The position numbers and the translations under genes are program-made. Positions 1 to 8,963 of a stretch of 64,000 nt of DNA are shown one piece after another. The notes beneath the pieces were generated by a model that worked only from the letters and a program-made list of their open reading frames with translations, searched no databases and was not told the origin of the DNA. This DNA is from Pseudonocardia sulfidoxydans NBRC 16205. GTDB lineage: Bacteria > Actinomycetota > Actinomycetes > Mycobacteriales > Pseudonocardiaceae. The stretch spans positions 124,001 to 188,000 of the forward strand of contig NZ_BJVJ01000001.1 of NCBI RefSeq assembly GCF_007989085.1, read 5' to 3'. Each line of letters starts with the position of its first letter. Positions within the stretch are counted from its first letter, which is position 1.

Positions 1-1007
1 CCGGCGGAGCGCCGGTGCAGGTCGGCCTCCAGGTAGGAACGCAGGAGCTCCTGGACGCGGAAGTCGGCCCGGTCGGGAGCGACGCTGATCAGCCCGATCT
101 CGCGGCCCAGCTCGTCGAGAACGTCCGCGGCGTCCTCGCGGTCGCATAGCTCGACGGCGAGCGCCGCCGGGACCGGGTCGGTGATGCTGACGCGGCGCAG
201 CACCTCGCGACGGTCCTCGCCGATCCCGGCGAGGACCTCCCCCACCAGGTAGTCGGCGACGGAGTGGTCGTCGCCGGAGAAGTCGGCCAGGAAGCGGTCG
301 GGGTCGTGGACCCGGTGCAACGAGCACGCGGCGAGCCGCAGCCCGGCGGCCCAGCCCCCGGTGCGCCGGTGCAGCGTTGCCGCCTGGTTGCGCGTCGGGT
401 CGAGGCCGTTGCGGCGCAGGATCTGCACGGTCTCGCGCTCGCTGAACCGCAGCCGGTCGGTCCGCAGCTCGCACAGCTCGCCCGTCAGCCGCATCCGGGC
501 CAGCGCCAGGGGCGGGTCGATGCGGCTCACCAGCACCACCTGGGCCGACGGCCCGTGGTCGCGCACGAGCAGGCGCAGGTGTTCCGCGGTCTCACGGCCA
601 CGCAGGTGGTGGGCGTCGTCGAGGACCAGCCGGACCGGGCCGGGCAGGGCGTCGACGGCGGCGAGCACCTCGTCGAGCAGCCGGGGCCGGCCACCGGGTG
701 GCGCCGGGGTTCGGCGCGGGTCCGTCGGTGGCGCGGCGCCGGTGGCCCGCAGCGCGGCGAGCACGGCGGCCCAGAGCGTCGACGGGTCGTCGTGCTCCGC
801 GGTCAGCGACAGCCACACGAACGGCGTCGCGGCACCGCGGCGGACCCATTCCGCGACCGCGACGGTCTTGCCGAAACCGGGCGGCGCACAGACCAGGGTG
901 AGGGCACGGCCGGCGCCGGAGTCGAGCTCGGCGCGCAGGTCGGGCCGGGACACGAGGTCACGCGGCAATGCCGGCGGGGACAGTGTGGACGGACATGTGT
1001 CGCGCAC
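1..1007 (-). CDS. LuxR-family MalT-like ATPase regulator, N-terminal part (runs off the window)
   Basis: The frame reads leftward from GTG at 1007 and is still open at base 1, so only about 335 N-terminal residues are seen. A strong GAGGAGGT Shine-Dalgarno lies 5 nt before the GTG. A Walker A motif (APPGFGKT, residues 41-48) is followed by a Walker B-like LVLDDAHH and then the alpha-helical region typical of the MalT/LAL signal-transducing ATPases (STAND class). In this family a LuxR helix-turn-helix lies at the C terminus, here beyond the window, so the DNA-binding part is inferred. It faces away from the small gene at 1168 and shares the upstream region with it. Function is probably a transcriptional regulator responding to an unknown ligand. 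Confidence 0.85.
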   Translation of the reverse strand, partial: MRDTCPSTLSPPALPRDLVSRPDLRAELDSGAGRALTLVCAPPGFGKTVAVAEWVRRGAATPFVWLSLTAEHDDPSTLWAAVLAALRATGAAPPTDPRRTPAPPGGRPRLLDEVLAAVDALPGPVRLVLDDAHHLRGRETAEHLRLLVRDHGPSAQVVLVSRIDPPLALARMRLTGELCELRTDRLRFSERETVQILRRNGLDPTRNQAATLHRRTGGWAAGLRLAACSLHRVHDPDRFLADFSGDDHSVADYLVGEVLAGIGEDRREVLRRVSITDPVPAALAVELCDREDAADVLDELGREIGLISVAPDRADFRVQELLRSYLEADLHRRSA

Positions 1008-1049
1008 GGCTCACCTCCTCCGCAAGCGGGCAATCGTGCCACTACCACA

Positions 1050-1070
1050 AACAGGACTGCACCGCCTGTT
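1050..1070. promoter_or_regulatory. Inverted repeat upstream of the MalT-like gene
   Basis: AACAGG and CCTGTT are separated by 9 nt, about 45 nt upstream of the GTG start at 1007 and between divergent genes. It could be an autoregulatory operator. No other copy was noticed in the window. Confidence 0.25.
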
Positions 1071-1167
1071 GGAGGTTCTCGGGTCATCCCGTTGGGGGGA
1101 GGCGGATACGGAGCGGATGCGGAGGATGTCCTGTGTCAGGGGCCGGGCAGCGGCACAGGGAGGTTCG

Positions 1168-1419
1168 ATGTCTCCGCGGATGTACGAGTTCCGGGTGGAC
1201 GGACGGGTGCCGGAGCCGGCGTTGGACGCGTTCGGCGACCTCGACGTCGAGGAGGTGCCGCCGGGGCTGATCCTGCGGGGCGAGGTCATCGACGAGTCGC
1301 ACCTGCACGCGATCATGGCGCTGTTCCGCACCCACGGCCTGCGGCTGGTGTGGGCGGAGCCGCTCGATCCGCGCGACCCCGTCGCGGGGCACGTGGTGCC
1401 GCCCAAACCGGCCTCGTGA
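1168..1419 (+). CDS. Small conserved hypothetical protein (83 aa)
   Basis: An ATG at 1168 with an AGGGAGG ribosome site 5 nt upstream opens an acidic 83-residue frame ending at 1419. It has no signal peptide or membrane segment. The sequence reads like a small alpha/beta domain (FRVDGRVPEP near the start, then LRGEVIDESHLHAIM), similar in style to small actinobacterial proteins of unknown function that lie beside stress genes. A longer in-frame extension upstream is antisense to the regulator at 1-1007 and was not used. A hairpin terminator follows at 1498. No function is recognised. Confidence 0.7.
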   Translation: MSPRMYEFRVDGRVPEPALDAFGDLDVEEVPPGLILRGEVIDESHLHAIMALFRTHGLRLVWAEPLDPRDPVAGHVVPPKPAS

Positions 1420-1497
1420 CCTGCAGCAGCCGCGCCGGCACGGGTCGGTGCGGAGTCCGATTCGGTCACGCACGAACGCTCGCATCCGGCCGCGGCT

Positions 1498-1528
1498 CTG
1501 CACGTCGCCCGCACCGGGTGACGTGCAG
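1498..1528. terminator. Bidirectional hairpin terminator
   Basis: CTGCACGTC (1498-1506) pairs with GACGTGCAG (1520-1528), and the inner CCCG/CGGG continues the stem to about 14 bp (with one G-T pair) closed by a 3-nt loop. It lies between the convergent genes ending at 1419 and 1546, where a shared terminator is expected. There is no U-tract, as is common in actinobacteria. Confidence 0.6.
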
Positions 1529-1545
1529 GAGCGCGCTCCCCGAGG

Positions 1546-1965
1546 TCAGCCGTTGCGCAGCCGGGACACCAGGGCGTAGACGATCACCACGTCGATGGCG
1601 ATGAGCAGGATCGACCACAGCGGGTAGTACGGCAGGAACAGGAAGTTCGCGATCAGGCTGAGGCTCGCCAGCGCGATGCCGACGATCGCGCCCCACGTCG
1701 CGCCCTGCACGATCGCGATCCCGGTGACGACGAGGATCGCGCCGAGGATCAGATGGGTCCAGCCCCAGGCGGTGAGGTCGAACTCGAAGGTGTAGTTCGG
1801 GGTGCTGAGGTAGACCTGGTCGCGCAGGATCGCGGCCACGCCGCTGAGCGCGTGGTATGCGCCGGCCACGATCATCATGATTCCGCCGAAGAGCACGAGG
1901 CCCTTGTGCGTCGTGCTCTCGGCGGGCGCCGCCGTCGTGTAGGTGTCCTCGGCCCGGGTGGTCAT
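1546..1965 (-). CDS. DUF7144-type four-helix membrane protein (paralogue 1)
   Basis: The start at 1965 is set by a GAGGAGG site 7 nt upstream and gives 139 residues. A polar N-terminal tail of about 23 residues precedes four hydrophobic segments, with an AILRDQ-Y loop after the first, a WGWTHL motif in the second and FLPYYPLWS before the last. The same motifs recur in the proteins at 13612-14031 and 16191-16625, so this is one of three paralogues here. It is the last gene of an apparent operon with the repeat protein and the RDD protein (49-nt gap to the RDD stop). This is an actinobacterial family of unknown function; a role in the membrane stress response is only inferred from the neighbours. 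Confidence 0.85.
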   Translation of the reverse strand: MTTRAEDTYTTAAPAESTTHKGLVLFGGIMMIVAGAYHALSGVAAILRDQVYLSTPNYTFEFDLTAWGWTHLILGAILVVTGIAIVQGATWGAIVGIALASLSLIANFLFLPYYPLWSILLIAIDVVIVYALVSRLRNG

Positions 1966-2014
1966 CGTGGTTCCTCCTCGACTCGGTCCGCAGACGGTGG
2001 CCCGACCCGCCCCG

Positions 2015-2509
2015 TCAGGGGACACCCCCACGGGGTGAAAGGTGCCCGTCGCCGGGGCTCCAGTCGTAGACGACGACGGTGCCGACGAGCAGGTCCTGCA
2101 GCGACCGGCGCCGCCTGCCCAGTACCGACCAGGCGAGGCCCAGCGGGAACACCACGCACAGGGCCGCGCGCACGGCCGCACGGAACCAGCCGGGCCGGGA
2201 GCCGCGGACCGACAGGACCCGCAGCCCCAGGACGGCCGCGCCGCAGCTGCGCCCGGCGGTCGCCCAGGCGACGGTGAGGTAGCCGGTCGCGAGCAGGGCA
2301 CCGACGACGAGCGACACCGTCCAGTCGGGGCTGGGCCAGCGGAAACCCACCGGTGACACGAGGAACCGCGCGCCGGCGACCGCGAGCAGGGCAAGGCCCA
2401 TCAGGGCGACGACGACGACCAGGTCGACGACCGCGGCGAGCGTGCGGGAGACGATCCCGGCCGTGGCGGCCGCCGCGACCTCGGGCCCGTCCCGGCGGCC
2501 GTCGGTCAC
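2015..2509 (-). CDS. RDD family membrane protein
   Basis: A 164-residue protein starting with GTG at 2509. The GTGA overlap with the stop of the upstream repeat-protein gene indicates translational coupling. The RDD pattern is clear: R-TLAAVVDLVVV in the first helix, GRSCGAAVLGLRVLSV after the second, and a C-terminal R-SLQDLLVGTVVVYD motif. Three membrane segments are predicted. RDD proteins are thought to be small transporters or ion exchangers, but the substrate here is unknown. It is followed by a DUF7144 gene in the same direction. Confidence 0.88.
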   Translation of the reverse strand: MTDGRRDGPEVAAAATAGIVSRTLAAVVDLVVVVALMGLALLAVAGARFLVSPVGFRWPSPDWTVSLVVGALLATGYLTVAWATAGRSCGAAVLGLRVLSVRGSRPGWFRAAVRAALCVVFPLGLAWSVLGRRRRSLQDLLVGTVVVYDWSPGDGHLSPRGGVP

Positions 2510-3318
2510 GGCGGGACCGGTGGCTGCGCCGCTCCCCCGCGGCGGAGGAGCCGGTCGACCGCGCCGGACACGACGCCGTCGGCCGTCATCGCCTCGGTGC
2601 GGACCGCGCGCACGGTGTCGGAGGTCAGCGCACCGGTGGAGCTCCGGATGATCTCGGGGAGGTTCAGCTCGTCGATCACGGTACGGGCGATGCCGACGAG
2701 GTCGAGGCGGGCGATGACGGCGTCGAGGTCGATCCGGGCGGCGACCCCGTCGACGTCGAGCTCGGCGAGCACGGGCTCGATGTCGACTCGCCGCACCACG
2801 GCGTCGAGGTCCACCCGTCGGACCGCGGCGTCGAGGTCCACCCGTCGGACCGCGGCGTCGAGGTCCACCCGCGCGACGACGGCGTCGAGGTCGACCCCGG
2901 CGACCACCCGGTCCAGATCGACGCGGGCGACGATCGCGTCGAGATCGAGGCGGCGGACCACCGCGTCCAGGTCGACCCCGGCCACCACGGCATCGACGTC
3001 GAGGCCCCCGGCGAGCGCGTCGACGTCCACCTGGTCGCGGACGAGGCCGGTCAGGTCGATCGACCGCAGGAACGCGTCCAGGACCTCTCCGACGAGAACC
3101 TCCAACAGGCCGTTCCAGCGGCGCAGGAGCCGGACCCGCTCACGCCTGCCCTCCCGGACCAGCGCGGCGCTGGTGCGCGGCGCGACGAGGGTGACCACCG
3201 CGACCCCGCCCTGCAGCACCGTCGACGTCACCGCGCGGACCGGACGCGCCGACGCCCACATCAGCTTGGCGACACCGCTCCCCGCTCCGAGCAGCAGCCT
3301 CCCGGTCCTCGCGTCCAC
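2506..3318 (-). CDS. Nonapeptide-repeat protein (VDLDAVVAR-type repeats)
   Basis: 270 residues from GTG 3318, with GAGGGAGG 5 nt upstream. Residues 1-95 form a basic and amphipathic N-terminal region. Residues about 97-204 are 12 tandem nonapeptides of the form (V/L/I)D(L/V)DAVV(A/R)(R/G), followed by a degenerate thirteenth. The acidic D at positions 2 and 4 and hydrophobics at 1, 3, 6 and 7 would give a regular solenoid or amphipathic array. The C-terminal 55 residues are non-repetitive. It overlaps the RDD gene by 4 nt and leads that operon. It is not a pentapeptide-repeat or a coiled-coil heptad protein. Such repeats beside RDD genes occur in other actinobacteria, but I know no assigned function. 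Confidence 0.8.
   Translation of the reverse strand: MDARTGRLLLGAGSGVAKLMWASARPVRAVTSTVLQGGVAVVTLVAPRTSAALVREGRRERVRLLRRWNGLLEVLVGEVLDAFLRSIDLTGLVRDQVDVDALAGGLDVDAVVAGVDLDAVVRRLDLDAIVARVDLDRVVAGVDLDAVVARVDLDAAVRRVDLDAAVRRVDLDAVVRRVDIEPVLAELDVDGVAARIDLDAVIARLDLVGIARTVIDELNLPEIIRSSTGALTSDTVRAVRTEAMTADGVVSGAVDRLLRRGGAAQPPVPP
2803..2871. repeat. Exact 27-bp tandem repeat inside the nonapeptide-repeat gene
   Basis: Two identical 27-bp units (2803-2829 and 2830-2856) plus about 14 bp of a third encode successive nonapeptides. DNA-level identity, rather than only protein similarity, points to recent unit duplication and possible length variation between strains. Confidence 0.8.
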
Positions 3319-3468
3319 CGTGGCCTCCCTCGTCGGGTCGAGCCGTCAGGGTGAGCCGCCGTCGCGGGCGGGGCCTCATCCCTGTCAGGTGAGGCGCGTC
3401 GCGGACCGACCGCCGACGCTCGCTCGCACCCGATCGATCACGGGCCGGTCGACGAGGAGGGCAACGAC

Positions 3469-4431
3469 ATGGCCGACGAGCGCACCCGGCGGATCTCCGA
3501 GTTCATCGAGCCCCTGCGGGTCCGGCCCGGCCGGTCGGTGCACCTGCGCCACGACTTCGACCCCCGCGCGCGGTCGAAGGCCGTGCGGAAGAAGAAGGAG
3601 GGCAGGGAGCTGCTGCAGACCGGCATCACGATCCTCGCCGACTACCAGGCCCGGCTCGCCGCCCAGGACACCCACGGGGTGCTGCTGTGCCTGCAGGCCC
3701 TCGACGCGGGTGGCAAGGACGGGACGATCCGCCACGTCATGAGCGGGGTGAACCCGCAGGGCGTGCACGTCGCCGGGTTCAAGGTCCCGTCGGCCGAGGA
3801 GCTCGACCACGACTACCTGTGGCGCTACGCGGCGCGGCTGCCCGCCCGCGGCGAGATCGGGATCTTCAACCGGTCGCACTACGAGGAGGTCCTCGTCGTG
3901 CGGGTGCACCCGGAGTTGCTGGACCGCCAGAAGCTGCCCCCGGAGAGCCGCAAGAAGATCTGGCACCGCCGCTACCGGGAGATCAACGACTGGGAGCGCT
4001 ACCTCGTCGACAACGGATTCCGCGTCGTGAAGGTGTTCCTGAACCTGTCCTACGAGGAGCAGCGGCAACGGTTCCTGCGCCGCATCGACGTGCCGGAACG
4101 CAACTGGAAGTTCTCGGCCGCCGACGTGAAGGAACGCCGCCGCTGGAAGGACTACCAGGACGCGTTCTCGGAGATGCTGTCGCACACGAGCACGAGCTGG
4201 GCGCCCTGGTACGTGGTGCCCGCCGACCGCAAGTGGATGGGCCGCATCTGCACGGCCGCGATCCTCGCCCACACGCTGATCGAGCTCGACCCGCAGTTCC
4301 CGACGGTGAGCGACGAGGCTCGGGCCCGGCTCGCCGACGCCCGCACCGAGCTGATGGCGCAGGCACCCGGCGAGGCCGGGCGACGCAACCACCGCGCGCC
4401 CACCTCGGCACGACACGGGGCGGCGGTCTAG
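3469..4431 (+). CDS. ppk2: Polyphosphate kinase 2 family protein (PPK2)
   Basis: 320 residues from ATG 3469, with GGAGGG 6 nt upstream. PPK2 enzymes transfer phosphate between polyphosphate and nucleotides. The PPK2 Walker A is LDAGGKDGTI (residues 79-87), followed by the family motifs GVNPQGV, FNRSHYEEVLVVRV (base-binding lid region) and RKKIWHRRYREINDWERYL. The core ends with DRKWMGRICTAAIL. Length matches one-domain PPK2. The stop codon is directly followed by the GTG of the cation ATPase, so the two are co-transcribed. Polyphosphate turnover next to a cation pump fits an energy or ion stress role (inference). Donor/acceptor subclass cannot be fixed by eye. Confidence 0.93.
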   Translation: MADERTRRISEFIEPLRVRPGRSVHLRHDFDPRARSKAVRKKKEGRELLQTGITILADYQARLAAQDTHGVLLCLQALDAGGKDGTIRHVMSGVNPQGVHVAGFKVPSAEELDHDYLWRYAARLPARGEIGIFNRSHYEEVLVVRVHPELLDRQKLPPESRKKIWHRRYREINDWERYLVDNGFRVVKVFLNLSYEEQRQRFLRRIDVPERNWKFSAADVKERRRWKDYQDAFSEMLSHTSTSWAPWYVVPADRKWMGRICTAAILAHTLIELDPQFPTVSDEARARLADARTELMAQAPGEAGRRNHRAPTSARHGAAV

Positions 4432-7161
4432 GTGCAGACCGCGCAGACGACCCCGGACGCGGCGGGGCCGCAGCCGCGGTGGACGGCGCTGTCGGGCCAG
4501 GACGTCGCGCAGGTGCTCGGCGTCGACCCCGCCGCCGGGCTGCCCTCGTCGACCGCCGGCGAGCGCCTGCGTACCAACGGCCCCAACGCCCTGCCGCAGG
4601 AGGCGCCGGAGCCGGGCTGGCGGCGCTTCCTCGACGAGTACCGCAGCTACATGCAGATCATCCTGCTCGCGGCGGCCGTCGTCTCGGCCGTCGTGGCCGA
4701 GTGGGGAACGGCGGTGCTGCTGCTCGTCCTGACCGTGCTCAACGCGGTCATCGGGATCCGGCAGAAGGGCAAGGCGATGAGCGCGATGAACGCGCTCCGG
4801 TCGCTGATGCTCACCACCGCGCGGGTGCGCCGCGACGGCAGCGACCGCGCGGTCCCGGCCGACGAGGTCGTCGTCGGCGACGTCGTGCTGATCTCGGCGG
4901 GCGACCAGGTGCCCGCCGACGGGCGGCTGGTCCAGGCGGCGGCGCTGCAGATCGACGAGTCGGCCCTGACGGGCGAGAGCACGCCCGTCGGCAAGCACGC
5001 CGAGCCGCTGCAGGGCGGCACCCGCGAACGCCCGCTCGGTCCCGGGGAACAGCGCAACATGGCGTTCATGAACACCCCGGTGACGCACGGGAGCGGGGTG
5101 CTGCTGGTCACCGCGACCGGCGGCGACACCGAGGTGGGCCGGATCTCGGCGATGCTGTCGCGCACCTCGGTGGAGAAGACGCCGCTGACCCGCGAGCTCG
5201 ACCGGCTGACGCTGTGGATCGCCGCCGCGGCCGGTGTCACGATGCTGGTGATGTTCGTGCTCGGGCGCACCCGGGGCGAGGCGTGGGACGTTCTGTTCGT
5301 CAGCGCGGTCGCACTCGCCATCGCCGCCATCCCCGAGGCGTTGCCGACCGTCACCCAGATGATCCTGTCGCTGGGCGGGGTCGACCTGGCGAAACGCAAC
5401 GCGATCGTCAAGGAGCTGCCGTCGGTGGAGACGCTGGCGTTCACGTCGGCGATCAACTCCGACAAGACCGGCACGCTGACCATGAACCAGATGACGGCCG
5501 TCGAGGTCGTCACCCCGACCGACCGCTACACGGTCTCCGGGTCGGGCTACGAGCTCGACGGGAAGGTCCACCACACCGCGGGCGCTGCGCCGTCGGTGGA
5601 GGACGCGGTCCTGCCGTACCTGCTGGCGTCGGACGCCCGGCTCGTCGACGGGAAGGTCGTCGGCGACCCGACCGAGGGTGCGCTGCTGGTGCTGGGACAC
5701 AAGGCGGGTGTCGACGTCGACTCCACCCGCGACCGGCTGCCCCGGCTCGCCACGCTGCCCTTCGACCCGACCTACAAGCTGATGGCGACGTTCCACACCG
5801 CCACCGCCGCCGACGGGCGCGCGGTGATCCGGTGCTTCGTCAAGGGCGCCGCCCCCGCCGTCGTCGCGCGGTGTCTCGACGCGCTCACCCCGGCCGGGCC
5901 GCGGGCCCTGGACCCCACCATGACGCGCTGGTTGACCGGGCAGCGGGAACGCATGGAGCACGACGGCAGGCGGGTCATGACCGCCGCCGTGCGTGACATC
6001 GCGCCCGAGGACTTCGACGCGTCCGGCGACCTGCTGGCGCTGGTCGAGGGGATCCGGCTGACGAGCCTCGTCGGCATGGTGGACCCACCGCGGGCCGAGT
6101 CGCGCGAGGCGGTCGCGGCGGCGCAGGCCGCGCACATCCGGGTCCGCATGGTCACCGGCGACGACGTCACGACCGGCGCGGCCGTCGCCGAACAGCTCGG
6201 GATCCCCGGTGACGCCGTGCTGGGCGCCGACTTCGCCGCGTTGTCGGAGGAGGAGCGGCTGCGCCGCATCGACACGATCGGCGTCGTCGGCCGCGTCGCC
6301 CCCGAGCACAAGGTGATGCTGGTCGACACCCTCAAACGCAAGGGCGAGGTCGTCGCCATGACCGGCGACGGTGTCAACGACGCGCCCGCCATCAAGGCTG
6401 CCGACATCGGCATCGCGATGGGGTCGGGGACCGAGGTCGCGAAGAACGTCGGCCGGATGGTCCTGTCCGACGACAACTTCGCGACGATCGTGTACGCCGT
6501 CGAGCAGGGCCGCAAGATCTTCGACAACCTCACCAAGTACATTCGGTTCGTCCTGATCCTGCTCGTCGTGTTCGTGCTGACGTTCCTCGGCGCCGCCCTG
6601 TTCGACCTGGCCGGCGGGGAGCCGTTCAACCCGGCCCAGGTGCTGTGGATCCACTTCTTCGTCAACGCCGCGTTCGGGATCGCGCTGGGCTTCGACCGCG
6701 AGACCCCCGGGCTGATGCGCCTGCACCCGCGCCCGCGCGGGCAGTCCGTGCTCACCCGCGACCTGGTGGTCACGGTGGCGCTCACCGGTCTGCTGATCAG
6801 CGTCTGCCTGCTCGTGCTGATCGCCGCGGGACCGGCGCTGTTCGGCGACGTCGAGGTCGGCCGGTCGGTGGCGTTCACGGCGTTCGCCCTGTGCCTGGTC
6901 GTCGCGGCGCTGGAGTGCCGGGACGCGACCGGCAGCGTCCTGACCACCGCCACGTTCGACAGCCGCAACCTGAACTGGACGATCCTCGCCGAGCTCGTCC
7001 TCGCCGTGCTGGTCACGCAGATGGACGTGTTCCAGCGGCTGCTGGGCACCGTCGACATCTCGCTCGCGCAGTTCGGCTGGGCCTGCCTGCCCGCGCTCGC
7101 CCTGTTGCTGTGCTGGGAGCTGGGCAAGACCCTCGCGCGTCGCACGGCCCGCGTCCGGTGA
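4432..7161 (+). CDS. P2-type cation-transporting ATPase (Ca2+-ATPase-like)
   Basis: 909 residues, starting at GTG 4432 immediately after the ppk2 stop. All P-type signatures are present in order: an N-terminal cation-ATPase domain, TGES in the actuator (about residue 180), IPEALP in M4, the phosphorylation motif SDKTGTLT with the acceptor Asp near residue 344, FDPTYKLM and KGA in the nucleotide domain, TGDGVNDAPAIKAADIGIAMG (from about 643), and a C-terminal set of membrane helices. This is the P2A/P2B-like arrangement, probably exporting Ca2+, Mn2+ or another cation. M4 reads PEALP, and INSDKTGT replaces the commoner ICSDKTGT. The stop overlaps the GTG start of sulP by 4 nt. Confidence 0.93.
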   Translation: MQTAQTTPDAAGPQPRWTALSGQDVAQVLGVDPAAGLPSSTAGERLRTNGPNALPQEAPEPGWRRFLDEYRSYMQIILLAAAVVSAVVAEWGTAVLLLVLTVLNAVIGIRQKGKAMSAMNALRSLMLTTARVRRDGSDRAVPADEVVVGDVVLISAGDQVPADGRLVQAAALQIDESALTGESTPVGKHAEPLQGGTRERPLGPGEQRNMAFMNTPVTHGSGVLLVTATGGDTEVGRISAMLSRTSVEKTPLTRELDRLTLWIAAAAGVTMLVMFVLGRTRGEAWDVLFVSAVALAIAAIPEALPTVTQMILSLGGVDLAKRNAIVKELPSVETLAFTSAINSDKTGTLTMNQMTAVEVVTPTDRYTVSGSGYELDGKVHHTAGAAPSVEDAVLPYLLASDARLVDGKVVGDPTEGALLVLGHKAGVDVDSTRDRLPRLATLPFDPTYKLMATFHTATAADGRAVIRCFVKGAAPAVVARCLDALTPAGPRALDPTMTRWLTGQRERMEHDGRRVMTAAVRDIAPEDFDASGDLLALVEGIRLTSLVGMVDPPRAESREAVAAAQAAHIRVRMVTGDDVTTGAAVAEQLGIPGDAVLGADFAALSEEERLRRIDTIGVVGRVAPEHKVMLVDTLKRKGEVVAMTGDGVNDAPAIKAADIGIAMGSGTEVAKNVGRMVLSDDNFATIVYAVEQGRKIFDNLTKYIRFVLILLVVFVLTFLGAALFDLAGGEPFNPAQVLWIHFFVNAAFGIALGFDRETPGLMRLHPRPRGQSVLTRDLVVTVALTGLLISVCLLVLIAAGPALFGDVEVGRSVAFTAFALCLVVAALECRDATGSVLTTATFDSRNLNWTILAELVLAVLVTQMDVFQRLLGTVDISLAQFGWACLPALALLLCWELGKTLARRTARVR

Positions 7162-8890
7162 GCGGGCCGCGGCCGTCGCGCGAGCGGGTCGCGGCCGTCG
7201 CCCCCGGTCTCGCGGACCTGCTCTCCTACCGGGTGCGCTGGTTCGGCAAGGACGTCACGGCCGGGCTGGTGCTCACCGCGCTGCTCGTCCCACAGGGCAT
7301 GGCGTATGCCGAGCTGGCCGGCCTGCCTGCGATCACCGGGCTGTACACATCGATCCTGTGCCTGGTCGGGTACGCGCTGTTCGGCCCGTCACGGGTGCTC
7401 GTGCTGGGCCCGGACTCCTCGCTCGGACCGCTCATCGCGGCCACGATCCTCCCGCTGGCCGGTGCGGAGGGGGACCCGGCGCGGGCGATCGCGCTGGCGT
7501 CGGCGCTGGCGCTGCTCACCGGGGCGATCATGGTCGTCGCCGGGATCACCGGGCTCGGCTTCGTCGCCGACCTGATCTCACGACCGGCGATGATCGGCTA
7601 CCTCAACGGCCTGGCACTCACCATTCTCGTCGGACAGCTGCCGAAGCTCTTCGGGTTCTCCGTCGACGCCGACGGGTTCCTCGGCGAGGTCACCGGGTTC
7701 TTCTCCGGCCTCGGGGCCACCGTGCCCGCCGCACTCGCCGTCGGCGCCGTCGGGCTCGTCCTGATCCTGGTGCTGCAACGGTTCCTGCCGAAGGTGCCCG
7801 CCGTGCTCGTGGTCGTCGTGCTGTCGATCGGGGCCACCGCCCTGCTGGGGCTGGCCGCCCGCGGCGTCGACGTCGTCGGTCCGCTGCCGCAGGGGTTCCC
7901 CCCGCTGAGCCTGCCCGACGTGCGGCTGTCGGACCTGGCGCTGCTGGTTCCGGGTGCGCTGGGCATCGCGGTCGTCGCGCTCACCGACACGATCTCGACG
8001 TCGTCGTCGTTCGCCGCGCGGGAGGGCCGCACCATCGACGGCGGCCGGGAGATGACGGCCATCGGCGCGTCCAACATGGCCGCGGGCCTGTTCGGCGGGT
8101 TCCCGGTGAGCACCAGCGGCTCCCGCACCGCCGTCGCCAGGCAGGCGGGGCGGGGGCACGGACCCAGCTGACCGGGCTCGTCGGCGCCGCGGCGATCACG
8201 CTGATCCTGCTGTTCGTGCCGGGCCTGCTGCGCGACCTGCCCCAGCCGACGCTCGCCGTCGTCGTGATCGCCGCGTCGCTGTCGCTGACCGACCTGCCCG
8301 CCACCCGCCGGCTGTTCCGGGTGCGGCGCACCGAGTTCGTCCTGTCGGCCACCGCGGCGCTGGGCGTGGTGGTGCTCGGGGTGCTGCCCGGGATGGCGGT
8401 GACGGTCGCGCTGTCCGCGGCCAACGTGTTCCGCCGGGCCTGGTGGCCCTACCGGGCCGTCCTCGGCCGGGTGCCGGGCCTGCCGGGGTTCCACGACCTG
8501 CGCAGTCACCCCGACGCCGAGCAGCTCCCCGGCTGCCTGCTCGTCCGCCACGACGCGCCGCTGTTCTTCGCCAACGCCCGCACCTTCCGCGAGTGGATCG
8601 ACGGCCTCGTCCGCGACGACCCGGACGTGCGCTGGGTCGTCGTCGCCGCCGAACCGGTCACCGACATCGACACCACCGCGGTCGACATGCTGCGCGAGCT
8701 CGCCGAGGCGTTGCACCGCAACGAGCGGCACCTCGTGTTCGCCGAACTCAAGGACCCGGTGCGCCAGGACGTCGAACGGGCCGGGCTCACCACGGCCTTC
8801 GACTCGGCGCACCTCTACCCGACGATCGACGCCGCCGTCGACGCCTTCCGCGAGCGGACGGGCGCGCAGTGGCGGTCCGTCGACGGCTGA
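7158..8890 (+). pseudogene. SulP-family anion permease with STAS domain, frameshifted by a 5-bp duplication
   Basis: The reading frame starts at GTG 7158 (4-nt overlap with the ATPase) and encodes the SulP membrane domain (RWFGKDVTAGLVLTALLVPQ, then SRPAMIGYLNGLALTI) up to SGSRTAVARQAG. It then shifts and stops at 8171. The remainder continues in another frame from about 8156 (ARTQLTGLVGA) to 8890 and carries the last helices and a C-terminal STAS domain with DIDTTAVDML. Bases 8144-8153 are GGCGG twice in tandem. Removing one copy restores exactly the family consensus QAGARTQLTG and a 575-residue protein. Either the gene is inactivated in this strain, or the locus is slippery. Substrate (sulfate, bicarbonate or other anion) is unknown. 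Confidence 0.9.
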
Positions 8891-8910
8891 GCCACCCCGG
8901 GGGAACACGA

Positions 8911-8948
8911 GGAGCCGGTTCCGGGGCCGTCACCCCGGAACCGGCTCC
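8911..8948. terminator. Perfect 16-bp hairpin terminator
   Basis: Bases 8911-8926 and 8933-8948 are perfectly complementary (16 bp) with a 6-nt loop, followed on the plus strand by a C-rich tract. It sits between the convergent sulP (ends 8890) and the DUF1269 gene (ends 8964), so it can serve both. Confidence 0.85.
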
Positions 8949-8963
8949 TCCCCTCCCCCCAGG

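Noticed and set aside
2803..2871. Tandem direct repeats as a CRISPR array
   Set aside because: Units are contiguous 27-mers without spacers and encode in-frame nonapeptides.
3385..6726. Uninterrupted 1113-codon minus-strand frame opposite ppk2 and the cation ATPase
   Set aside because: It is the mirror of GC-rich codon usage in two well-supported plus-strand genes; its residues (Gln, His, Arg, Asp runs) have no family features.
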